Shown: positions 42,121-51,354 of the stretch, one piece after another
Numbering within the stretch: position 1 is the stretch's first letter
Layout of the letters: each line of letters opens with the position of its first letter
NCBI GenBank assembly: GCA_950097015.1
Contig: CATNEN010000038.1
Location: 14,440,001 to 14,504,000, forward strand
From: Macrostomum hystrix
Lineage: Eukaryota; Platyhelminthes; Macrostomidae
Reading direction: 5' to 3'
Length of the DNA stretch: 64,000 nucleotides
Notes under the pieces: generated by a model
Database searches by the model: none
Told to the model about the DNA's origin: nothing
Seen by the model: only the letters and a program-made list of their open reading frames with translations
Position numbers and translations under genes: made by a program

Positions 42121-44117
42121 ATGTCTACCTTGTGCTGCCGATCAGCTTACATTCGAGGGTACAATTGTTATTACTGCAAGTGAGTTCACCAACACAACTA
42201 TAATATTTGTAAGTTGAGCACACTGATTACACTGTAGAATTATCCACGAAAGTTTGCCAATCTTACAGCCGCCTGCACGCGTATGTCAACTGGAAAAATG
42301 CACTTGTGCCACTAATAGACCAAGCTAGGGTCTGCTGCCACGTACACCACTGGAACATGCTCCAGGACGATTGCTGCATCTGGCAGAGCTGTGCTGTCTG
42401 CAAAAAATACCATTCGTAAGTGGCTTGGGAGAGGGTCAGTGGCAGCGGTCTAACGCGTCTGCCTTTCGCACTAAGGTCCCCTGAGCTCGATTCCACGGCG
42501 AGGCCGAAGTCATTTGGGGCGCAGTCGCGGAGAGGAGGCTTGGGGGTTGTCATGCAATTGACGCCCTTGAAGAGGGCCAACCCTGACGATGAGAAAGTCA
42601 GGGCAGATGTACACACCTGTTTGATTGTGTGCCTGCGTACAGTATGTGCGTGCGCGTGTGCTCAGGAGTCAGCGAAATGGGCAGCATTGCTTCCTCGCTG
42701 GCTGCGGGTCTAGTGTCACCAAATGATGTGCCATTGGCCGCAGCCCTCCTTAAATTAATAATATTCTTCTTATTATTCGTCCTCTTACCTAGTTCTCACC
42801 TCAATCTGTCGTCCTCTTACCTAGTTCTCACCTCAATCTGTCGTCCTCTTACCTAGTTCTCACCTCAATCTGTCGTCCTCTTACCTAGTTCTCACCTCAA
42901 TCTGTCGTCCTCTTATCTAGTTCTCACCTCAATCTGTCGTCCTCTTACCTAGTTCTCACCTCAATCTGTCGTCCTCTTACCTAGTTCTCACCTCAATCTG
43001 TCGTCCTCTTACCTAGTTCTCACCTCAATCTGTCGTCCTCTTACCTAGTTCTCACCTCAATCTGTCGTCCTCTTACCTAGTTCTCACCTCAATCTGTCGT
43101 CCTCTTACCTAGTTCTCACCTCAATCTGTCGCCCTCTTACCTAGTTCTCACCTCAATCTGTCGTCCTCTTACCTAGTTCTCACCTCAATCTGTCGTCCTC
43201 TTACCTAGTTCTCACCTCAATCTGTCGCCCTCTTACCTAGTTCTCACCTCAATCTGTCGCCCTCTTACCTAGTTCTCACCTCAATCTGTCGTCCTCTTAC
43301 CTAGTTCTCACCTCAATCTGTCGTCCTCTTACCTAGTTCTCACCTCAATCTGTCGTCCTCTTACCTAGTTCTCACCTCAATCTGTCGTCCTCTTACCTAG
43401 TTCTCACCTCAATCTGTCGCCCTCTTACCTAGTTCTCACCTCAATCTGTCGCCCTCTTACCTAGTTCTCACCTCAATCTGTCGTCCTCTTACCTAGTTCT
43501 CACCTCAATCTGTCGCCCTCTTACCTAGTTCTCACCTCAATCTGTCGTCCTCTTACCTAGTTCTCACCTCAATCTGTCGTCCTCTTACCTAGTTCTCACC
43601 TCAATCTGTCGTCCTCTTACCTAGTTCTCACCTCAATCTGTCGCCCTCTTACCTAGTTCTCACCTCAATCTGTCGTCCTCTTACCTCGTTCTCACCTCAA
43701 TCTGTCGTCCTCTTACCTAGTTCTTACCTCAATCTGTCGTCCTCTTACCTAGTTCTCACCTCAATCTGTCGTCCTCTTACCTAGTTCTCACCTCAATCTG
43801 TCGTCCTCTTACCTAGTTCTCACCTCAATCTGTCGTCCTCTTACCTAGTTCTCACCTCAATCTGTCGTCCTCTTACCTAGTTCTCACCTCAATCTGTCGT
43901 CCTCTTACCTAGTTCTCACCTCAATCTGTCGTCCTCTTACCTAGTTCTCACCTCAATCTGTCGTCCTCTTACCTAGTTCTCACCTCAATCTGTCGTCCTC
44001 TTGTCTACGTACAGGTGTGAATAAAATTTTCCTTTCAGCTTCTTCTATCCGAATGAAGTCAGGAGACCTGCACCGAAGTGCTGCTGCAAGCATTATTACT
44101 CGTACAAAGCCCAATAG
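42121..44117 (+). CDS. CCCKH-family gene 9 (94 aa, three exons)
   Basis: Exons 42121-42179, 42269-42415 and 44039-44117; both introns phase 2; total 285 nt; stop TAG. Exon 1 encodes MSTLCCRSAYIRGYNCYYC. Exon 2 encodes LHAYVNWKN, RVCCHVHHWNMLQDDCC and CAVCKKYH. Exon 3 encodes FFYPNE, PKCCCKHYYSYKAQ. Intron 2 (1.6 kb) holds a SINE and a 32-bp minisatellite. From the end of intron 2 through about 250 bp past the stop the DNA is nearly the same as in gene 5, including AATAAAGG, whereas exons 1 and 2 are far more diverged. Function unknown; predicted metal-binding (inference). Confidence 0.9.
42424..42765 (+). mobile_element. SINE family 1 in intron 2 of gene 9
   Basis: Starts 8 bp after the exon 2 donor region, with head (GGTCAGTGGCAGCGG), B-box GCTCGATTCCACGG, a body with a small internal deletion near 42580, the CGCAGCCCTCCT end and an ATT tail. 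It then meets the minisatellite. Confidence 0.88.
42778..44008. repeat. 32-bp minisatellite in intron 2 of gene 9, about 38 copies
   Basis: Core ACCTCAATCTGTCGTCCTCT followed by TACCTAGTTCTC. Very uniform, with TCGCCCTCTT as the main variant. Homologous in position and sequence to the gene 5 array. Confidence 0.97.
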
Positions 44118-44334
44118 ACGTCGCAACTGATCAAACTTTATAAAAATTCACTTTTGATTGCTTCAGACTGACATGCATGCTTACTGTTTTTACATGTACA
44201 CCAAATAAAGGTTTTTTGTCTTTTGCAACTTTTGCCATATCGAATAAATATACAGATTTCAGAAACATTCATCAGCTAATGAAGTGAAATTATTTTTCAT
44301 ATTATATATTAGATACTGGTCTCGTGTTTGCTAC

Positions 44335-44412
44335 TTTGGAGTCGGGTAGATGTGTCTGATGTTCTGATGTCTGATAGATGTGTCTGATGTTTTGATGTCT
44401 GATAGATGTGTC
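44335..44412. repeat. Remnant of 28-bp minisatellite after gene 9
   Basis: Partial units GATGTGTCTGATGTTCTGAT. The SINE at 44413 inserted directly at its end. Confidence 0.85.
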
Positions 44413-44628
44413 TAGGGGGTCGGTGGCAGAGCGGTTAACGCGTTTGCCTCTCGCACCACGGTCCCTAAGTTCGATTCCACGGCGGGGCCACAATTATTTG
44501 GGGCGCAGCCGCGGAGAGAAGGCTTGGGGGCTTGTCGTGCAATTTACGCCCTTGAGGGCCAATCTCCAAGGCACAGTGAAGTGTACACTGCCTGACGATG
44601 AGAAAGTCAGGGCAGATGTACACACCCT
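44413..44628 (+). mobile_element. SINE family 1, truncated by a minisatellite
   Basis: Complete head and first half of the body up to GCAGATGTACACACC, then it changes directly into the 21-bp array at 44629. The 3' half is lost or replaced. Confidence 0.88.
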
Positions 44629-45132
44629 ACTTTTCAATCCTCTCAACCTACTTTTCCATCCTCTCACCCTACTTTTCCATCCTCTCACCCTACTTTTCCA
44701 TCCTCTCACCCAGCTTTTCCATCCTCTCTCCCAGCTTTTCCATCCTCTCACCCTACTTTTCCATCCTATCAACCTACTTTTCCATCCTCTCTCCCAGCTT
44801 TTCCATCCTCTCTCCCTACTTTTCCATCCTATCAACCTACTTTTCCATCCTCTCTCCCAGCTTTTCCATCCTCTCTCCCTACTTTTCCATCCTATCAACC
44901 TACTTTTCCATCCTCTCTCCCAGCTTTTCCATCCTCTCTCCCTACTTTTCCATCCTATCAACCTACTTTTCCATCCTCTCTCCCAGCTTTTCCATCCTCT
45001 CTCCCTACTTTTCCATCCTCTCTCCCTACTTTTCCATCCTCTCTCCCAGCTTTTCCATCCTCTCACCCTACTTTTCCATCCTCTCACCCGGCTTTTCCAT
45101 CCTCTCACCCTACTTTTCCATCCTCTCATCCT
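44629..45132. repeat. 21-bp minisatellite after gene 9
   Basis: Unit core TTTTCCATCCTCTCTCCCAG with ACCCTAC and ATCAACCTAC variants, about 24 copies. As 21 is divisible by three, long ORFs appear in several frames and are artefacts. Confidence 0.95.
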
Positions 45133-45765
45133 GATTGCATTCCTGTCACTCTTCTGAGGATAGTTTTCTGATCTCAACAATCGAATGATAAGCACCATTC
45201 AATGCAGTAAATACCGAATCTAAATTCATAGATGATTTAGATAAATATGCATAGTAGTTAGTTTAGATAAAATATGCATATTTAGTAATATGCATATTAT
45301 TACTTAAGTAAGCGGTTTTATTTACCTCTTTTAATAAGCAACAAAATTCAATAAAAGTACAGAACTGACAAGATATTTTGTAAGATCTAAACTTATTTTC
45401 TTGCGGTTCTTACACTCACGAAACACCAGGTAATAGCGAAGTTTCTATTTATAAATCTAAGTTTTCGGTTTTAATTTGTACAATTCTAAACAACAGCTGA
45501 GCGCAGAGGTTAATGGGGGTTGGTCAGAAAGCTATTTTTAGAAACCGGGGAATCCAGCCACATCATTTGGAGCGCTTGAAATGTAACTGTGCTCAAATAG
45601 TTTCTTGCCTATTCTATACTCAAACATCATTATCATCGTCATGATGAAGGTTCTACCTGATAGATATTCGGCTATAAAAGTTGATGGGCATCTAAATGCG
45701 GTGGACAATCAAACAAAGGTAAAGCATCGTTGTTCTTCAATAGTTACATTTTGGTAAGAAAAATA
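45133..45765. other. Intergenic, no gene seen
   Basis: AT-rich, with repeated ATATGCATA phrases at 45247-45300 and a weak copy of the shared upstream block (AGCTATTTTTAGAAACCG) at 45530, 235 bp before the gene 10 ATG. Confidence 0.45.
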
Positions 45766-47481
45766 ATGGACTGCCCCGTTCAATGCTGCGCTAGACTGAA
45801 AACATGTTTTTGGTGTCAGTAAGTGCCAAGCGTATATATATTAATATTATTATTCAATATCAATTGATAATCCGCATTGAGGTGGATAAAGCCGAGAGTG
45901 ATACTCTGCAGTGAGATGGATAAAGCAGAGATTGATAATCTGCAGTGGTATAGATTATGAGAGATTGAGCTTGAGGGATTGAGATCTCGTGGTGAGGCGG
46001 GATTAAGGTAACTAATAACGGAAATCAAAACCTTAAAAATTACTAAAAACTGAGCGGTTAAGCCCTGAAAATTTTGCATTATCTTTTACGCTCGATTTAA
46101 TTATATTTCCGTATGACTCTACTGTCAGTAGAAACGCCAGAGGACTAAATTTAAAAGTAAAAAACACGCTTGCAGAATGTCTATCGCGTACGCTGACTGG
46201 AAAGGCGGCGAAAGGTCGCCCTGCTGCTGCGTCCACGCCGGCAGCGACAGGGATTCTTGCTGCGAGCAAAGCAGCTGCGACAAGTGCCAGAGCCTGGGAA
46301 TGTAAGAGTTACCGCTTTTGCGACTTGGCTGTGCGGACTTCTCCTCAATCTCTTGCTGTCACTGTCAATCACTCAGTCTCTCTGTTATTTTCTATCTCTT
46401 ATTGTCTGCCTTACTGTCTACCTCTCACTGTCTATCTCTCACTGTCTACCTCTCACTGTCTATCTCTCACTGTCTATCTCTCACTGTCTATCTCTCACAG
46501 CTTATCTGTCAATGTTTATCTCTCACTGTCTATATCTTACTGTCTATCTCTCACTGTCTATCTGTCACTGTCTATCTCTCACAGTCTATCTCTCACTGTC
46601 TATATCTTACTGTCTATCTCTCACTGTCTATCTCTCACTGTCTATCTGTCACTGTCTATCTGTCACTGTTTATCTGCCACTGTCTATCTGCCACTGTCTA
46701 TCTCTCACTGTCTATCTCTCACTGTCTATCTCTCACTGTCTATCTGCCACTGTCTATCTCTCACTGTCTATCTGCCACTGTCTATCTCTCACTGTCTATC
46801 TCTCACTGTCTATCTCTCACTGTCTATCTCTCACTGTCTATCTCTCACTGTCTATCTCTCACTGTCTATCTCTTACTGTCTATCTCTCACTGTCTATCTC
46901 TCACTGTCTATCTCTTACTGTCTATCTGTCACTGTCTATCTCTCACTGTCCATATCTTACTGTCTATCTCTCACTATCTATCTGTTACTGCCTATCTCTC
47001 ACTGCCTATCTCTCACTGTCTATCTCTCACTGTCTATCTCTCACTGTCTATCTGTCGATGTATATCGCTCATTGCATATCATGATAATATTAAATGCCGG
47101 AGGACAGCGGGCAATGGCACATCATTTGGTGACAGTAGATCAGCAGCCCGCAAGTAGGCGATTCTGCCCATTTAGCTGACTCCTGAGCACACACACACAC
47201 ACACACACACACCCACACTCACACAGAGATACCGTGTGTGTACCGCAGACACACACTCACACGCATTAGACAGCTCTGCCACTGACATTATAATGCACAA
47301 ATCATATTTCTCACAAGTTAATGCATAAATTTATGATTCTTAATAATATCAACTCAAAATACTTTACCCTCTCGCCTATTCTCGCAGTCTGTGGACAAGT
47401 CAGCGTGTCCCCAGACAGGATTTTCCAGACTGCTGCTGCAAGCATTACTATTGTGCCTACATCTTTGAAGCGAAGAAATAA
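45766..47481 (+). CDS. CCCKH-family gene 10 (90 aa, three exons)
   Basis: Exons 45766-45818, 46176-46301 and 47388-47481; both introns phase 2; total 273 nt; stop TAA. Exon 1 encodes MDCPVQCCARLKTCFWC. Exon 2 is short and diverged: IAYADWKGGE, SPCCCVHAGSDRDSCC and CDKCQSLG. Exon 3 encodes DFPDCCCKHYYCAYIFEAKK. It resembles gene 2 in its short exon 2 with CCC. Intron 2 holds a 14-bp minisatellite and a reverse SINE. AAATAAAAG lies 20 bp after the stop. It is the last member of the array in this window. Function unknown. Confidence 0.85.
46400..47066. repeat. 14-bp minisatellite in intron 2 of gene 10
   Basis: Unit ACTGTCTATCTCTC with GTC, GCC and TTA variants at the ninth to twelfth bases, about 47 copies. 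It is pyrimidine-rich on the transcribed strand and open in three frames, which creates spurious ORFs of about 280 codons. Confidence 0.97.
47088..47290 (-). mobile_element. SINE family 1, reverse, tail part only, with (CA)n
   Basis: Minus-strand SINE 3' part (GGACAGCGGGCAATGGCACA on the plus strand is the reverse of the end block), with an AC dinucleotide run at about 47191-47212, then a short piece of head (AGACAGCTCTGCCACTGAC). The middle is deleted. It lies in intron 2 of gene 10. Confidence 0.75.
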
Positions 47482-47702
47482 CTCAAATGCTTTGAGTAAA
47501 ATAAAAGTTTTTTCTCTCCATTATTTGTTTCAACCACAGAAACATTTGCTACAACTTTCAAGAACATTATGTATTGATGTACATTTGTAAATTGTAAATA
47601 CTCGCATGAGTATTTATGAGCAGCATATTTTTTTCATAGAGGCAGACTTAACATTTATAATTAAATGATTGGTTGTAAAATCTCGCCTTACATTATAGTA
47701 TA

Positions 47703-49832
47703 GAGATAATCTTTGAGCTCTAAACCTCACCTTTGATTAGATAATCTTTGAGCCCCGAACCTCACCTTTGATTAGATAATCTTTGAGCCCCGAACCTCAC
47801 CTTTGATTAGATAATCTTTGAGCCCCGAACCTCACCTTTGATTAGATAGTCTTTGAGCCCCGAACCTCACCTTTGATTAGATAATCTTTGAGCCCCGAAC
47901 CTCACCTTTGATTAGATAATCTTTGAGCCCTGAATCTCACCTTTGATTAGATAATCTTTGAGCCCTGAATCTCACCTTTGATTAGATAGTCTTTGAGCCC
48001 CGAATCTCACCTTTGATTAGATAATCTTTGAGCCCCGAATCTCACCTTTGATTAGATAATCTTTGAGCCCTGAATCTCACCTTTGATTAGATAATCTTTG
48101 AGCCCTGAATCTCACCTTTGATTAGATAGTCTTTGAGCCCCGAATCTCACCTTTGATTAGATAATCTTTGAGCTCTGAACCTCACCTTTGATTAGATAAT
48201 CTTTGAGCCCCGAATCTCACCTTTGATTAGATAATCTTTGAGCCCCGAATCTCACCTTTGATTAGATAATCTTTGAGGCCTGAATCTCACCTTTGATTAG
48301 ATAATCTTTGAGCCCCGAATCTCACCTTTGATTAGATAATCTTTGAGCCCTGAATCTCACCTTTGATTAGATAGTCTTTGAGCCCCGAATCTCACCTTTG
48401 ATTAGATAATCTTTGAGCCCTGAATCTCACCTTTGATTAGATAATCTTTGAGCCCCGAATCTCACCTTTGATTAGATAATCTTTGAGGCCTGAATCTCAC
48501 CTTTGATTAGATAATCTTTGAGGCCTGAATCTCACCTTTGATTAGATAATCTTTGAGCCCCGAATCTCACATTTGATTAGATAATCTTTGAGCCCCGAAT
48601 CTCACATTTGATTAGATAATCTTTGAGCCCCGAATCTCACCTTTGATTAGATAATCTTTGAGCCCTGAATCTCACCTTTGATTAGATAATCTTTGAGGCC
48701 TGAATCTCACCTTTGATTAGATAATCTTTGAGCCCTGAATCTCACCTTTGATTAGATAATCTTTGAGCCCTGAATCTCACCTTTGATTAGATAATCTTTG
48801 AGCCCCGAATCTCACCTTTGATTAGATAATCTTTGAGCCCCGAATCTCACATTTGATTAGATAATCTTTGAGCCCTGAATCTCACCTTTGATTAGATAAT
48901 CTTTGAGCCCCGAATCTCACATTTGATTAGATAATCTTTGAGCCCCGAATCTCACATTTGATTAGATAATCTTTGAGCCCCGAATCTCACATTTGATTAG
49001 ATAATCTTTGAGCCCTGAATCTCACCTTTGATTAGATAATCTTTGAGGCCTGAATCTCACCTTTGATTAGATAATCTTTGAGGCCTGAATCTCACCTTTG
49101 ATTAGATAATCTTTGAGCCCTGAATCTCACATTTGATTAGATAATCTTTGAGCCCTGAATCTCACATTTGATTAGATAATCTTTGAGCCCCGAATCTCAC
49201 CTTTGATTAGATAATCTTTGAGGCCTGAATCTCACCTTTGATTAGATAATCTTTGAGGCCTGAATCTCACCTTTGATTAGATAATCTTTGAGCCCCGAAT
49301 CTCACCTTTGATTAGATAATCTTTGAGCCCTGAATCTCACCTTTGATTAGATAATCTTTGAGGCCTGAATCTCACCTTTGATTAGATAATCTTTGAGCCC
49401 TGAATCTCACATTTGATTAGATAATCTTTGAGCCCTGAATCTCACATTTGATTAGATAATCTTTGAGCCCCGAATCTCACCTTTGATTAGATAATCTTTG
49501 AGGCCTGAATCTCACATTTGATTAGATAATCTTTGAGCCCCGAATCTCACATTTGATTAGATAATCTTTGAGGCCTGAATCTCACATTTGATTAGATAAT
49601 CTTTGAGCCCCGAATCTCACATTTGATTAGATAATCTTTGAGCCCTGAATCTCACATTTGATTAGATAATCTTTGAGCCCTGAATCTCACCTTTGATTAG
49701 ATAATCTTTGAGCCCCGAATCTCACCTCTGATTAGATAATCTTTGAGCCCCGAATCTCACCTTTGATTAGATAATCTTTGAGCCCCGAATCTCACCTTTG
49801 ATTAGATAATCTTTGAGCCCCGAGTCTCATGG
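47703..49832. repeat. 35-bp minisatellite, about 61 copies
   Basis: Core CACCTTTGATTAGATAATCT, then TTGAGCCCCGAATCT. Variants CCTTTG/CATTTG, GCCCC/GCCCT/GGCCT and AATAATC/ATAGTC mark groups of units that recur in order. It fills the interval between the array and the calmodulin-like gene. No gene inside. Confidence 0.97.
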
Positions 49833-50039
49833 TTAATTAGATAAATTATGAATTCTGTAACTCACCTTCGTAACAGAATCTTTGAACCCTGAATGTCACC
49901 CTAAAATCATCAAAGCAGTTTTTTCAAAGAAAACTGGCTGTTCAATTGGTAAAGACAGTTTACTGCCTGTCAGCGGCAGCGAGTGTGTTTAGCTGTCGAT
50001 ATCATCATCAGCTTCAGCGGGGCTGACATCGCGCCGAAG

Positions 50040-50837
50040 CCCTGACTAGCCCTGTCTGTTTCAGCTGCCACCCCATTGAGCGGTGCGGAGGTGGGTAGAA
50101 GCGGAAGAGGTGGGCTGAGAGCCAGAGCTGGGAGGAAGTAAACTGAGGTACGGGGAGGCCAGCATTAGTTGCAGCTGCAGCAGCAACGTTTTCGCAATAT
50201 TACTGCTCAAATACTCAAACAAACAAGAGCTGTCTGTCTGACTAGCAGTATTTGCAGGATTTCCCCCTCCTCCTCCTCCGCCCAAACGCCTCCAACGACA
50301 GGGTGCGACGGACAGGGAAGGTAGGGAGACAGGCGTGAGTAGGACAGAGGGGAGGAGAAAGGCCGTGACGGCTTTGGCTAGGAGTGCCAGTGTGAGCGCG
50401 CATTCAACAAGCAGCAGCAGCAGCAGCAGCAGCCAGGTCGCCACCCCAATAGGCGCAAAGCCTCTCCCAGGAGACCAGTCTAATTTCTTGCACCCCGACG
50501 CCGCCGCCACCGCCGCCACCGCCGACGCCGCCTCCTCCTCCGCCCGCGGTCAAACTCAGCGAGGCAAGCGCGGATCCCAAACGCACTGGAACATTCACAG
50601 CCAATGGCGCTTAGCTGAACTGGACAAAAGCAGCTTAAAGAATTTTGTTACTATAGCCATACAGGAACAGGAAAAGTGGTTGTTTTTGTCGAAATTGTCT
50701 CTGTGCACGCGCTGACACTCGGGGAGACGAGCTAAATTGTAGAACGAGAGCGTGTGCGAGAAACTCAACTGAACTGAAGAATTCGCATTGCGAAGTCCAT
50801 ATCTGCAGTTCGGAATCAGCATTGATAGTTTATTAAG
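50040..50837 (+). promoter_or_regulatory. GC-rich island, probable promoter and 5' UTR exon of the EF-hand gene
   Basis: CpG-rich stretch with AGC repeats (50409-50435), GCCGCC/ACC repeats (50500-50530) and many CCTCC runs. It ends in TATTAAG followed by GTAAGG (50838), a good donor. The acceptor TTCTTCAG at 51346-51353 directly precedes the calmodulin-like start codon. A non-coding first exon joined there is inferred. The long ORFs in this island are low-complexity and probably not coding. Confidence 0.5.
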
Positions 50838-51354
50838 GTAAGGCGCAGTGTTAATTACTAAACATCATAATTAAAGCGTAAGATGATTTCGACAAAGTGA
50901 TGTTTCGTTTGAAAATTGCGATTGAAAATATCTACTGTCATCTCTCTTAATCTCTGGGATCTTTAGAATCGCTGGGAGTCTTTTGATAAAGTTTGGATTT
51001 TAGGATTCTTAGGATTGTTTGTGACTTCCGGATACGTTGCCAGATCCTTTGGGATTCGAAGAAATTCGGCCCTGAAAGACTGGCAAAATAAAATATCACC
51101 TGTAGGCCGTAATTTGTGATTCTCTTTCGGTGGGGCAGCATCTATCAATGTAGATTGCGATGAGGAAATTGTTATTCTCTTCAAATATTTTATGACCTGA
51201 CCTGGTCGAATTGTTCAATTTTATTTAATTCGTATATAGCTACAAAGCTACAGCACAGCTACAAAGCATTTTTGAATTCAACTATCGATTTAATGAACCT
51301 TAAATGCAGTTTTCGAGAAATTTCGCTGGCCAATCGGAGCTCGTGTTCTTCAGG

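Noticed and set aside
46257-47179. Three overlapping ORFs of about 280 codons (HCLSLTVYLSL repeats)
   Set aside because: Translation of the 14-bp array in intron 2 of gene 10, open in all three frames.
50061-50715. ORFs of 126-152 codons in the GC-rich island
   Set aside because: Low-complexity Ser/Ala/Gly translations on both strands in a CpG-rich 5' region; better explained as promoter and 5' UTR.
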